DNA of 64,000 nt, taken from assembly GCA_028284445.1 (NCBI GenBank), contig JANQRS010000066.1:1-64000 (forward strand). Reading direction: 5' to 3'. Origin of the DNA: Calditrichia bacterium (GTDB lineage: Bacteria > Calditrichota > Calditrichia > RBG-13-44-9 > J075). The notes under the pieces were generated by a model. The model made no database searches. It saw only the letters and a list, made by a program, of their open reading frames with translations, and was not told where the DNA came from. Positions 25,838 to 34,393 of this stretch are shown in pieces. Position 1 is the first letter of the stretch. Each line of letters opens with the position of its first letter. Position numbers and translations under genes: made by a program.

Positions 25838-26857
25838 ATGGCCGATAAAGTTGCACCTGCTAAGAAGCAGGATTTTGGTTCAGATCAGGACGTGCGCTGG
25901 TGTCCGGGATGCGGAGATTATGCTATCCTGGCGCAAATGAAAAAGGTGCTGCCGACACTGGGTATTTCACGTGAGAAGACCGTTTTTATTTCCGGTATCG
26001 GATGCGCCAGCCGTTTTCCATACTATATGAATACATATGGAATGCATACCATTCATGGTCGTGCTCCCACGGTTGCAACCGGAGTCAAGTTGGCAAATCC
26101 CGATCTCTCTGTTTGGATTGTCACCGGCGACGGGGACGGATTCAGCATTGGCACGAGTCATTTGATGCATCTCTGCCGCCGCAATATCGACGTCAATGTG
26201 GTGCTCTTCAACAATCAGATCTATGGCCTTACCAAGGGGCAATATTCACCAACGTCACCGGTAGGGAAAATTACCAAAACCTCGCCGGTCGGGTCACTGG
26301 ATACACCATTTAATCCCATAAAAATGGTGTTGAGTGCCGGGGCCAGTTTTGTGGCGCGTACGATTGACCGGGATACGAAGCACATGGCGGAGACATTCCG
26401 CCGAGCAGCGGCTCATAAGGGCGTTTCCTTTATCGAGGTGTATCAAAATTGCAATATTTTCAATGACGGCGCATTTTCGCATCTGACAGATCCAAAGACC
26501 AAACTTGAAAATGTGCTCTATCTTGAAGATGGGGAACCGCTGGTGTATGGCAAAGAACAACGCTACGGTATCAAACTTAATGGTCTCTCTTTTGAAAAGT
26601 CAGCTATCGATAATGATGCTGCTACCGACGAATTCCTAAAGCACGATGTCCACGTTGTTGATACTACATTTCCTTTAATGCTATCCATACTCAATGAAAA
26701 AGCCGGTATGCCAACGCCAGTCGGTGTTTTCCGCGCGATTGAGCGTCCTACTTATAACGAGGGATTTCAGCAACAGCTGGAATCGGTGACAGCCAAGAAA
26801 GGGGAGGGGCAATTGAAGCAACTCCTGGTGGCTGCGGATATTTGGGAAGTGGACTAA
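25838..26857 (+). CDS. korB: 2-oxoglutarate:ferredoxin oxidoreductase, beta subunit
   Basis: 339 aa. The thiamine diphosphate motif starts at GDGDGFSIG and ends at the NN of VVLFNNQIYG. Cysteines for a [4Fe-4S] cluster are visible at WCPGC (Cys22, Cys25), IGCAS and QNCNIFN. It forms the catalytic complex with KorA. GGAAG precedes the ATG. A strong hairpin terminator follows 15 bases after the stop. Confidence 0.92.
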   Translation: MADKVAPAKKQDFGSDQDVRWCPGCGDYAILAQMKKVLPTLGISREKTVFISGIGCASRFPYYMNTYGMHTIHGRAPTVATGVKLANPDLSVWIVTGDGDGFSIGTSHLMHLCRRNIDVNVVLFNNQIYGLTKGQYSPTSPVGKITKTSPVGSLDTPFNPIKMVLSAGASFVARTIDRDTKHMAETFRRAAAHKGVSFIEVYQNCNIFNDGAFSHLTDPKTKLENVLYLEDGEPLVYGKEQRYGIKLNGLSFEKSAIDNDAATDEFLKHDVHVVDTTFPLMLSILNEKAGMPTPVGVFRAIERPTYNEGFQQQLESVTAKKGEGQLKQLLVAADIWEVD

Positions 26858-26871
26858 CAATTTTCTTCGAA

Positions 26872-26923
26872 GAATCCCCCCTTTATGTCCCCCCGGAGGG
26901 ACATAAAGGGGGGATTCTTTTTT
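26872..26923 (+). terminator. long hairpin terminator after korB
   Basis: A perfect 20-base inverted repeat (26872-26891 with 26898-26917) around a six-base loop is followed by six T. The arms carry the CCCCCC/GGGGGG core and ATGTCCC, resembling the 44-base palindrome family. Confidence 0.9.
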
Positions 26924-26952
26924 ATCGCAACAGGCGAATCAGTGCAGCTAGC

Positions 26953-26988
26953 AAAAAAGGCAACTACCAAATGGCAGTTGCCTTTTTT
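26953..26988. terminator. bidirectional terminator between korB and tRNA-Ser
   Basis: The stem AAAAAAGGCAACT/AGTTGCCTTTTTT gives a T run on both strands. On the minus strand it lies five bases after the tRNA-Ser 3' end, so it probably ends the tRNA-Arg/tadA/tRNA-Ser transcript. Confidence 0.88.
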
Positions 26989-26992
26989 ATTG

Positions 26993-27081
26993 CGGAGAGA
27001 GAGGGATTCGAACCCTCGATACCTGTTACCAGATATACACGCTTTCCAAGCGTGCGCCTTCAGCCGCTCGGCCACCTCTCC
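26993..27081 (-). tRNA. tRNA-Ser (GGA anticodon)
   Basis: 89 bases on the minus strand, with the long variable arm of class II tRNA. The acceptor GGAGAGG pairs with TCTCTCC. The D arm is GCCGAGCGGC, the anticodon loop TTGGAAA reads GGA, and the T arm contains GGTTCGAATCC. The terminal CCA is not encoded. Its first base directly follows the stop codon of tadA with no gap. Confidence 0.95.
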
Positions 27082-27546
27082 TTAGTTTGTCTTTCTCAAA
27101 TTTCGAAAAAAATCAGACAAAATCAGGGAGCATTTTCGCTCCAGCACACCGGAAATAAGATTGACCTGATGATTGAGGCGTTTTTCTTCAACCACATTGA
27201 AAATAGTTCCGCAAGCACCTGCTTTGGGATCACTAGCCCCAAATACCAGATTCGGTATCCGCGCTAACACAATAGCACCTGCGCACATTGCACAGGGCTC
27301 AAGTGTCACATAGAGCGTGCAATCCAGAAGCCGTCTGGACCCAAGATGGTCTGCAGCAGCGGTAATGGCAAGCATTTCCGCATGTGCAGTTGGGTCCTGC
27401 AAACGTTCCGTCAGGTTATACCCTTTTCCGATGACCTGATTGTCAAAGACCACAATAGCGCCAATTGGCACTTCTCCTTCATGGTAGGCCTTCTCGGCTT
27501 CCCGAAAAGCCACCTGCATCCAATATTCGTGATTCAGTTCTAGCAT
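27082..27546 (-). CDS. tadA: tRNA-specific adenosine(34) deaminase
   Basis: 154 aa. The zinc-dependent deaminase motif HAE (His55, Glu57) and PCAMC (Cys85, Cys88) are present, with the TadA-specific TLEPCAMCAGAI context. It converts A34 to inosine in tRNA-Arg(ACG), allowing decoding of CGU, CGC and CGA. The gene lies between tRNA-Arg(ACG), 38 bases upstream on the same strand, and tRNA-Ser(GGA), which begins at the base after the TAA stop. The enzyme and its substrate are therefore probably cotranscribed. Confidence 0.95.
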   Translation of the reverse strand: MLELNHEYWMQVAFREAEKAYHEGEVPIGAIVVFDNQVIGKGYNLTERLQDPTAHAEMLAITAAADHLGSRRLLDCTLYVTLEPCAMCAGAIVLARIPNLVFGASDPKAGACGTIFNVVEEKRLNHQVNLISGVLERKCSLILSDFFRNLRKTN

Positions 27547-27583
27547 GGGAAAGGAGATAGGCTTGTTACTGAAAGAGAAATTG

Positions 27584-27657
27584 TGCGCCTGAGAGGAGTC
27601 GAACCCCTAACCTCTTGATCCGTAGTCAAGCGCTCTATCCAATTGAGCTACAGGCGC
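27584..27657 (-). tRNA. tRNA-Arg (ACG anticodon)
   Basis: 74 bases on the minus strand. The acceptor GCGCCTG/CAGGCGC is perfect. The anticodon arm CTTGA-CTACGGA-TCAAG reads ACG, and the T arm contains GGTTCGACTCC. The discriminator is A and CCA is not encoded. Its A34 is the substrate of the TadA encoded immediately downstream. Confidence 0.96.
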
Positions 27658-27785
27658 GAGGAAAGAAAATCGAGTGATTTCCTTAGTAAAACGGATGTGA
27701 ATATACAGGGTGGGGTAAGGCAAATCAATAGATATTTATTTTTTCTTTAAATGGAGGGCAGATTGCTGTCCACCCTCCTGAATCT

Positions 27786-28163
27786 TTAGGCTTCCTGGTG
27801 CAGGGCTACCCGATTTCCTTCGCAATCTTCGAAGTGAGCGATCCAGCCGAACTCACCAATCGATTGCTTTGGCATCAATGTTTTGCCGCCATTTGCGTCG
27901 ATTTTACCGAGGGTTGCCTCAAGATCGTCTACAGACAAGTAAACCAGCGAACCGCTGTGCGAAGGGGTATATCCTGCGCTCTTTACCAGGGTTCCGGTGG
28001 CGCCGGTGCCTTCCGGGGTCATCGGAAACCAGGCCATTTTCATCGGGCCCATTTCACTGGGTTGCAGTTCAATACCAAGAATTGCTTCATAAAACGATTT
28101 TGCTTTGTCCAGATCATTCACCGGGATTTCAAACCAGTTTACTGCATTTGCTGATTTTGCCAT
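27786..28163 (-). CDS. VOC family (glyoxalase/dioxygenase fold) protein
   Basis: 125 aa. It matches the small VOC proteins of the type WFEIPVNDLDKAKSFYEAILG at the N-terminus and a C-terminal GNRVALHQ. The fold is two beta-alpha-beta-beta-beta modules, which often bind a metal, but the substrate cannot be told. The ATG at 28163 is preferred over the GTG three bases upstream because AAAGGAG lies six bases before it. It is the only gene between the tRNA-Arg and the HIT gene and is transcribed on the same strand. Confidence 0.8.
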   Translation of the reverse strand: MAKSANAVNWFEIPVNDLDKAKSFYEAILGIELQPSEMGPMKMAWFPMTPEGTGATGTLVKSAGYTPSHSGSLVYLSVDDLEATLGKIDANGGKTLMPKQSIGEFGWIAHFEDCEGNRVALHQEA

Positions 28164-28401
28164 CACAAACTCCTTTGTTGAAATGTATTGTATGTGGTTG
28201 ATTAGGGCATGGCTTTGCTGCTATAAGAATCGACGCATAGCAACAAAACATTAAGACGTGTTTATGTTCATCGGATGGATATGTCAAATTTCTACTGCCT
28301 GTCGGGAAGAATAGCTGACAGGAGAGCATCTGCATCTACAAACGCCGGATACCCAGTTCGTCCATACTGGTTTTCGATGGAAATGTTTCAGAAAAAGTAG
28401 A

Positions 28402-28758
28402 TCAGGACTGTCTTTGTAACATGCGTCCCAATCGACGGCCGCCTACCAAATGCATATGCAGGTGATACACCTCCTGACCACCATCATCGCGGCAGTTCAC
28501 CAGCAAGCGATATCCACTTTCAGCAATACCTGCTTCGCGAGCGAGTTTGGCGGCCACAGTGAACATCCGGCCGAGTGCCGGCTCGTCTGCCTCTGTGACG
28601 TCATCAACAGTTGCTATGGCTTTGTTGGGAATGATAAGAATGTGGGTCGGGGCCTGTGGATCAATGTCTTTGAATGCTGTTACCAGGTCATCCTGATATA
28701 CGATGTCGGCGGGGATTTCTTTGCGAATAATTTTGCCAAAAATAGTCTCTTCTGCCAT
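28402..28758 (-). CDS. HIT family protein (HINT-like nucleotide hydrolase)
   Basis: 118 aa. The N-terminus (IFGKIIRKEIPADIVYQDD) and the C-terminal histidine triad HLHMHLVGGR identify a HINT-type purine-nucleoside phosphoramidase. The biological substrate is not known. The start at the internal ATG, preceded by AGGAGC, gives the usual length; the upstream extension to 28815 is atypical. A small membrane protein gene precedes it on the same strand. Confidence 0.9.
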   Translation of the reverse strand: MAEETIFGKIIRKEIPADIVYQDDLVTAFKDIDPQAPTHILIIPNKAIATVDDVTEADEPALGRMFTVAAKLAREAGIAESGYRLLVNCRDDGGQEVYHLHMHLVGGRRLGRMLQRQS

Positions 28759-28850
28759 TTCTTTCGCTCCTGAGATTGAAGATTTATGCCACGGAGGCAG
28801 CGTCCAAAATGGCAAAAAAGGACCGGGATTGCAAGCGGATTTGTCACATT

Positions 28851-29078
28851 TCAGAGAAGACCTCTGGCAACGCAGTAGGGAATAAGTATGTAGATGATGC
28901 TGTCACGAATCAAATAGTATGTGAAAATAACCAGAACAAATTTCTTGCCACGTCGCTTGAACAGCTCCCGCACGCCGTGAGTTTTGATAATCAGAATACT
29001 GTCAATGATATAATGCTTGTACAATCTAAAGAAAATATTGTTTTGTAGAATAGTGATGTATGGACTGATTGCTTTCAT
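28851..29078 (-). CDS. small membrane protein, unassigned
   Basis: 75 aa. It has a basic stretch (ELFKRRGKK) followed by a hydrophobic helix FVLVIFTYYLIRDSIIYILIP and an amphipathic tail. Similar short proteins with an RGxK...YYLIRD...Y..IP pattern occur in Bacteroidota-like genomes as I recall, but I cannot name a function. It lies between the MddA-like and HIT genes on the same strand. The ribosome site is weak (GGAACC), so the call is moderate. Confidence 0.45.
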   Translation of the reverse strand: MKAISPYITILQNNIFFRLYKHYIIDSILIIKTHGVRELFKRRGKKFVLVIFTYYLIRDSIIYILIPYCVARGLL

Positions 29079-29140
29079 GATTCTGGTTCCTTTTTTGTTC
29101 GCTGTGCCGCCGGTGACGGCACAGCGAGTTGGTGGTTTCT

Positions 29141-29902
29141 TTATTTGCTGGTGGCTTCAGCAACAGCTGTCGGGCTTTTTGAGAGACGTGGAATGTACTT
29201 TGGCACCTGCGCCTGGTAGTCGATGTACTTCTGACCGTGATGGTCGACAAGATCTTTTTCTTCCAGAAAAACGGCGATGATGATATAGGCGGATGTTGCC
29301 AAAGCGAAGAGCAGATGCGTAATAGTCATTTGCGGCGTCGCCCAGAAGATGACAAACCAGCCAACATAGAGCGGATGGCGAACATACTTGTAAAGCCAGG
29401 GAGTATCGAATTCCAGATGGGTATATTCTTTCTTATTGAGGTATAACCAAACCTGACGCAAGCCAAAGAGATCGAAGTGGTTGATCAGGAATGTAGCAAC
29501 CAGCAGCAGCACCCAGCCAAAGGCATAGAATGAATACATGATGGCTTGACCAACGGTGTTTTCGATGGACCATACCACCCCGCCCATCGGCTGCCAGTAG
29601 TAGAACAGGACAATCAAGCAAAGGCTGGACAATAATACATATGTACTGCGCTCTGCCGGTTCCGGAATAAAGCGGGTGAACCATCTCTTAAAGAACGGCC
29701 GTGCCATCAAACTGTGCTGCACTGCGAACAATCCGAGCAACAAGACATTAATGCCAAGGGCTGACCAAAACGGCATAACCGGACCGCTATCCATCGTTTT
29801 CGGCACCCAGAGATTGCCAATGAATCCAATTGCATAAAGAAAACTTGCGAAGAAAATAACATAGCTTGCTACACCATACAGAAATACAGATACGCGTTTC
29901 AT
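29141..29902 (-). CDS. mddA: methanethiol S-methyltransferase-like membrane protein (MddA family)
   Basis: 253 aa with about five to six membrane helices. Motifs of the NnrU/isoprenylcysteine methyltransferase superfamily are present, in the specific form seen in MddA: ERSTYVLLSSL, INHFDLFGLRQVWL, YVRHPLYVGW and FLEEKDLVDHHG. MddA methylates methanethiol to dimethyl sulfide using S-adenosylmethionine. Assignment is from motif resemblance. An isoprenylcysteine-type methyltransferase is the alternative, but the HFDLFGLRQVW segment favours MddA. The start at 29902 is preceded by AAGGGG. Confidence 0.78.
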   Translation of the reverse strand: MKRVSVFLYGVASYVIFFASFLYAIGFIGNLWVPKTMDSGPVMPFWSALGINVLLLGLFAVQHSLMARPFFKRWFTRFIPEPAERSTYVLLSSLCLIVLFYYWQPMGGVVWSIENTVGQAIMYSFYAFGWVLLLVATFLINHFDLFGLRQVWLYLNKKEYTHLEFDTPWLYKYVRHPLYVGWFVIFWATPQMTITHLLFALATSAYIIIAVFLEEKDLVDHHGQKYIDYQAQVPKYIPRLSKSPTAVAEATSK

Positions 29903-30037
29903 AATAAACCCCTTCTTTTCTTGGTTGTTAGGTTTTGGGTATCGAATTCGTTTAATCTTCAAGTGAAACTTTGCTTGACTTACACGAACAAGATAGGATT
30001 TTTCGGAAGGGAAATATTTCAGGTATGATGCGAATTG

Positions 30038-30138
30038 TTGCAGATATGTGACGCGTGCCAGGGTGCTGAAACGCCTGCTATTTTAGGGATACATAGTTTT
30101 TGCACATATGTCTCATTGCTTTGCACATATGTGACAAA
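30038..30138. repeat. three TTGCA(C/G)ATATGT direct repeats
   Basis: TTGCAGATATGTGAC (30038), TTGCACATATGTCTC (30100) and TTGCACATATGTGAC (30121) are partly palindromic at CATATG. They could be binding sites for a regulator of the neighbouring divergent or downstream genes, or simple repeats. Confidence 0.6.
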
Positions 30139-30180
30139 TAGGCAAATCTGTAAATCTTCAAAGCAGCAAATGAGCAAATC
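30134..30180. repeat. degenerate CAAAT/CTGTAAA repeat tract
   Basis: CAAATAGGCAAATCTG and then AGCAAATGAGCAAATC recur at irregular spacing. The same CAAATAGGCAAAT word occurs at 2106-2160. Confidence 0.55.
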
Positions 30181-30327
30181 AGGAACAACAATAACCGCGA
30201 AGTAATCGAAGACGCGCGAAGTCACACGAAGGAAAAGAGACGTTATCTCAATTTTTCACTTCGGGGCCCTTTGCTGTACTTGGCGTCTCTTCGCGTTGGT
30301 CTTTTTGCCTATTTGCTGCTTTGCAGA

Positions 30328-30660
30328 TCATTTCCTACGATTCTGCCTGGGGCGGGGAATCTTCAAGGAGGACGGTTTATTGGCGATCCATACGGAGAAG
30401 GTCTGAATTCTTGGATGTGCCTGGAGCGCCTCAAGGGTATTGTAGTTTCGCTCCAGGTCTTTCTCGGTTATCTCGGAATGCACGTTGTTGTGACAGGGGC
30501 GGCAGATCCAGATGATGCGCTGCCTGACTTCCTCGCGCGAGAAATCACGTTTGTTCTTGCGATTCTTGTGGCGCGTACGCGGGATGAGATGATGCTTGGT
30601 TAATTCGATCTCATCCCGTCCGCATAAGGCGCATGCATCCGGCTTCTGTTTGTCCGTCAT
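30328..30660 (-). CDS. small HNH-type endonuclease-like protein
   Basis: 110 aa. A zinc-binding CxxC near the N-terminus (CALCGRD), the HHLIPR motif, and CRPCHNNVH complete an HNH/ribbon arrangement (about residues 10-65). The short C-terminal part is featureless. Genes of this type are often stand-alone with unknown cellular role. It starts seven bases after the stop of the S9 peptidase upstream on the minus strand, so the two appear cotranscribed. Confidence 0.75.
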   Translation of the reverse strand: MTDKQKPDACALCGRDEIELTKHHLIPRTRHKNRKNKRDFSREEVRQRIIWICRPCHNNVHSEITEKDLERNYNTLEALQAHPRIQTFSVWIANKPSSLKIPRPRQNRRK

Positions 30661-30667
30661 GGTTCAC

Positions 30668-33523
30668 TTATTCTCCCGTAATCGGCTCGAGCCCCAGCTC
30701 GGTCTCTTTTTCCAAAGCCGGGATCCCCTGGTCCAGCCATTTCGGGGCGGGGGCGCCTTTCAAATAATGGTCAAAAAACTGCGCCAGACGAATTTGCCAA
30801 TCCCGTTTTTTGTGGTACTTGGTTGGCCAATGTAATTCATCATTGTAATTAATGAGCCAGGCCGGTTTTGCCAGCCGGCGCATGGCTACGAAAAGTTCGA
30901 TACCCTGATACCAGGGAACCGCGCCATCGTGATCATTATGCATGATTAGCAAAGGCGTCTCAATTTTGTCCACCCAGAATATGGGTGAGTTTTCGATATA
31001 GCGTAACGGTTTTTCCCAGAGAGAGCCGCCGATCCGGCTTTGGGTTTGCTCATACTGGAACATGCGGCTTCGCCCGGTCCGCCAGCGAATCCCGCCATAA
31101 GCACTAATCATATTGGAGACCGGCGCACCGCCGGCCGCTGCCTTAAACAGGTTGGTTCGCGTTACCATGTAAGCAATTTGATAACCACCCCAGCTGTGAC
31201 CCTGCACGCCCACATTTTCCGGATCGACATAGCCGGTTTTCAACAGTTCAGTCACGCCGGGCATCACGGCATTCATGGCGCTTTCGCCCGGGTAGCCAAT
31301 TTTATAAGGAATATCGGGAACAAACACGATATAGCCGCGACTTGCATAAAAGACCGGGTTAATGACGGAGCGATGCGGTTGAAGTGTATAATAGCGATGC
31401 AGGTTTTGCGAAGTTTTTTCGTAGAAATAAACGACCATCGGGTATTGATTTGCCGGATCAAAGTCTTCCGGTTTATAGAGGATACCATCCAGCTTCTGTC
31501 CGTCGACTGAATACCAGGAAAATTTCTCAGCAGTGGCCCACTTATAGTCGGATTGCTGTGGGTTGAGGGCCGTAATTTTTTTGCGGTTGGAGAGATCCTT
31601 GGCGCTCACCCAGAGGTCAGGGAACTCCTTGACGTCGGAGCGGGTAAAGAGCAGCTGATCCGCATTCTTAGCTTTGATCGGCGTTGAAAATCGCTTGTCT
31701 TCTAGCGTCAATTGTTGAGGCTGGCTGCCGGACTTCCAGTCGGTTCGGTAAAACCCGGCGCCTTTATTGCTATAATGAACGGCACTCAGCAATGCTGGCT
31801 TGTTTGTGTCGATAAATTCTTCTTCCGGATCGAGTCTCACATAGCGCATCCGCAGATCATTATTGCGACCAACGCCTGTGGTCATATTACGGGGCGCTTT
31901 ACGCCCGCTCGGATCCAGGGCCCACATATCATGCTTGTCGTAAACCAAAAACTCTTTATCTCCCTTTGTCCAACCGGCTCGTCCGTAGCTATTTGGTGAA
32001 TAAGGCCAGTCGTGGATCTCGTTGTCGAGGCGGTGGGGGACCTTGCCGGAAATATTAACGGGCTTACTGCCGTCTTTCGTCGACTGCGCGAACCAGCTGC
32101 GGGACTCGCGATCCCACCAGGCCAGATAGCGGCCGTTGGGCGATAAATAGGCAGTACTCTGAAGCTTCGAGATTACCTTACGTGCCTTGCCATTGCTAAT
32201 ATCAATCACATAGACATCCCGATAGCTTGGCCACTCCCACGAAATTTCCTGCCGATACGGTAGGGTGGATGTGCCAAGGCCAAGTTTAGCCTGACCGTCA
32301 TTTGCAATATTGACATTCGGGATTGCCTCAGTTGCCAATTGCAGCGTCTTCTTTTCCTTGATATGATAAACTGCCAGGTAGCTGCGTTTTTTCTCATCCT
32401 TAAGCTGCTTTAGCTGCATTGGCTGCAGCAGCGGGTCTTTCCAATGCCAGATATCAACGTTAATTTTTTCTTCGTCCAGGACTTCCTCATCCGGTTCAGG
32501 TTCCGGGCGGGGAGCCGTACCGAAAAACAGGCGCTTTCCATCTTCTGAGAAGGTCAATTTGTGATATTCACTGAGCCACCAACCGGTGGGCAATGCTGGT
32601 TGTGTAACCGCTATTTTGCTGGCGGCAGCCTCCTGTCCGGTTTGCCAATGATAAAGATTGAACACCGGTTGCTTGGCCTTGAAGTCTTCCTGGTTGCTGA
32701 GAAAGGCCACCTGTTTGCCGGCGGCATCAACACCGATCTGCGCATAATCACCGGGGCTTTTCATCAGTTCTGTTAGCTCAGCGGTGCGGGTATCAAAGCA
32801 CCAGACGCCATCTGCGCTGCTATCTTTGTTGGCCGTGGTAAATGCGATGATCCCGCCATTATCGGCTACCGTGTAGGATACAACGTCGTTATAGCGAAAT
32901 TCCCGGGAGCCGTCCAGCTTACGGATCAGCAGATCGGTGCCCTCAGCCTTTTTCTTTTTGCTTTTCTTTTTCTTGGGCGCCGGACTGGCTGCCTTTTCTG
33001 CAGGTTTTGACTTCTTGTCACCAGGCGCCTTCTCCTTTTTTTCTTTCTGGAAAAGAATAGCAATCCAATCGCCACTTTCCTTGGGCAGTTTGAAGGACTT
33101 GATATTCGCATAAATGCCGGTTGCGGAATTTTGTAAATCTATAATTTCCAGAGAATCTTTCGGGAGGCCGTCCTTCTTCTTGCCATCCAATTTGGCGCTG
33201 CGGACTTCTTCTTTGCCAGGCTTCACATGATATACGGCAAAGCGGCTGTCGGGAGAAAAGGTCGCTTTATATCCACGCGGGCGCTCGTGAAATGGGGGTG
33301 TGGCGTCTCCTTTATGAATGGCCAGAGTTGCATCCTGATCTTCCGGCCCGTACGTATACATGGTATAGTTGCCGTCGTGAGAAATGTAGCGCTCCTTGAC
33401 AATATTCCAGATCTCGTAGGCATCATGATCGAGGCTCTTTTTTTCCTGTGACCAGGCTGAAAGCAAGAGAATACATAGCGTTGACAATATAAAAGGGGCA
33501 AAACGCAGACGGGTTGATGACAT
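30668..33523 (-). CDS. secreted S9 family peptidase (prolyl oligopeptidase-like), Lys-rich insert
   Basis: 951 aa with an N-terminal signal peptide (about 1-26). A beta-propeller-like N-terminal domain is followed by the alpha/beta-hydrolase domain: the nucleophile is in GHSWGGYQ (about residue 780), the Asp in HNDHDGAVPW and the His in DELHWP. A lysine/proline-rich low-complexity insert (about 155-195) interrupts the propeller region. It probably cleaves short peptides in the periplasm or outside the cell. ATG 33523 is chosen with GGAG nine bases upstream; a TTG six bases earlier is too close to it. Confidence 0.88.
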   Translation of the reverse strand: MSSTRLRFAPFILSTLCILLLSAWSQEKKSLDHDAYEIWNIVKERYISHDGNYTMYTYGPEDQDATLAIHKGDATPPFHERPRGYKATFSPDSRFAVYHVKPGKEEVRSAKLDGKKKDGLPKDSLEIIDLQNSATGIYANIKSFKLPKESGDWIAILFQKEKKEKAPGDKKSKPAEKAASPAPKKKKSKKKKAEGTDLLIRKLDGSREFRYNDVVSYTVADNGGIIAFTTANKDSSADGVWCFDTRTAELTELMKSPGDYAQIGVDAAGKQVAFLSNQEDFKAKQPVFNLYHWQTGQEAAASKIAVTQPALPTGWWLSEYHKLTFSEDGKRLFFGTAPRPEPEPDEEVLDEEKINVDIWHWKDPLLQPMQLKQLKDEKKRSYLAVYHIKEKKTLQLATEAIPNVNIANDGQAKLGLGTSTLPYRQEISWEWPSYRDVYVIDISNGKARKVISKLQSTAYLSPNGRYLAWWDRESRSWFAQSTKDGSKPVNISGKVPHRLDNEIHDWPYSPNSYGRAGWTKGDKEFLVYDKHDMWALDPSGRKAPRNMTTGVGRNNDLRMRYVRLDPEEEFIDTNKPALLSAVHYSNKGAGFYRTDWKSGSQPQQLTLEDKRFSTPIKAKNADQLLFTRSDVKEFPDLWVSAKDLSNRKKITALNPQQSDYKWATAEKFSWYSVDGQKLDGILYKPEDFDPANQYPMVVYFYEKTSQNLHRYYTLQPHRSVINPVFYASRGYIVFVPDIPYKIGYPGESAMNAVMPGVTELLKTGYVDPENVGVQGHSWGGYQIAYMVTRTNLFKAAAGGAPVSNMISAYGGIRWRTGRSRMFQYEQTQSRIGGSLWEKPLRYIENSPIFWVDKIETPLLIMHNDHDGAVPWYQGIELFVAMRRLAKPAWLINYNDELHWPTKYHKKRDWQIRLAQFFDHYLKGAPAPKWLDQGIPALEKETELGLEPITGE

Positions 33524-33585
33524 AGTCAATAACTCCTTCAGGGTATATGCTAATGTGCGAATACGGAAAGTTGTGAAATGAAATA

Positions 33586-34392
33586 TCAGCGAGCCGACAG
33601 GTTGATGAATTCCTGTTTACCGAGAAAGCGTGGCTGCCGATTGAGAATGTAGAGATCGATTACAGCTTTTACACGGGCCAGAACTTCGCGGATATCGTTG
33701 CGTAGCTGGCTGCCGGTTGTTCCCGGACGGGCACAAAAACCGACGACGTCCGCTTCATAAAAACGGGCGATGAAGATAGCACGATGATTGTGGTATTTCT
33801 GCGAGATGACGGTGAATTTTTTCTGACCAAAGATCTTCTTCGCACGAACGATGGAATCGAGGGTGCGAAAACCGGCATAATCACAAGTGATGGCCTCTGC
33901 CGGGATTCCGCGTCGGATTAGCGCCTCGCGCATATCAGAGGGCTCGTCGTAATTGGTTGCATGATTGTCGCCGCTGACGATGATGTGTCGAATTTTCCCG
34001 GCTTTGTAAAGACGAACCGCCGCATTGATTCGTGAGCGGAAATAGAAATTAATCTTCGAGCCTCTGACATACTTGGACGTTCCCAGAACGACTCCGACCT
34101 CGTTATAGGGAATAGTATCGGCGTCGTGATACATATGCCCGGTTGTCGATCCGAGGACCCATAAATTGCTGCCAATCAGGAGGAGCACGGAGAAGAGCGC
34201 CAGCCCGATGAGAGTCTTCCGAAATCCAAGGATATACGTCAGGTAGGTATAGAGCCACAGCGCCTGACGCTTCACGATCGGAACCCGGTCGCTTAATTTA
34301 CTGATCCATTCTTCGAACCGGTGGAACACCTGCACCATGAAATTGCCGGTGTTGCGCAGCAGGCGATGCATATATGCTTTAAATCGAGTCAT
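33586..34392 (-). CDS. sanA: SanA/YdcF-like DUF218 membrane protein
   Basis: 268 aa. An N-terminal membrane segment (about 58-78) is followed by a DUF218 domain with VGVVLGTSKY, HIIVSGDNHATNYDEPSDMREALI and CDYAGFRTLDSIVRAKK. The last motif and the C-terminal LYILNRQPRFLG closely match SanA of enterobacteria, which affects vancomycin resistance and envelope permeability at high temperature. It starts one base after the glutaminyl cyclase gene. Confidence 0.88.
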   Translation of the reverse strand: MTRFKAYMHRLLRNTGNFMVQVFHRFEEWISKLSDRVPIVKRQALWLYTYLTYILGFRKTLIGLALFSVLLLIGSNLWVLGSTTGHMYHDADTIPYNEVGVVLGTSKYVRGSKINFYFRSRINAAVRLYKAGKIRHIIVSGDNHATNYDEPSDMREALIRRGIPAEAITCDYAGFRTLDSIVRAKKIFGQKKFTVISQKYHNHRAIFIARFYEADVVGFCARPGTTGSQLRNDIREVLARVKAVIDLYILNRQPRFLGKQEFINLSAR

Positions 34393-34393
34393 T

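Larger units (their letters stand above)
29903..30327. other. intergenic region with direct repeats
   Basis: No gene is supported. The stretch contains three near-identical TTGCA(C/G)ATATGT words (30038-30138) and a degenerate CAAAT repeat tract (30134-30180). The rest shows short GAAG/CGAAG-rich text with no recognisable structure. Confidence 0.55.
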
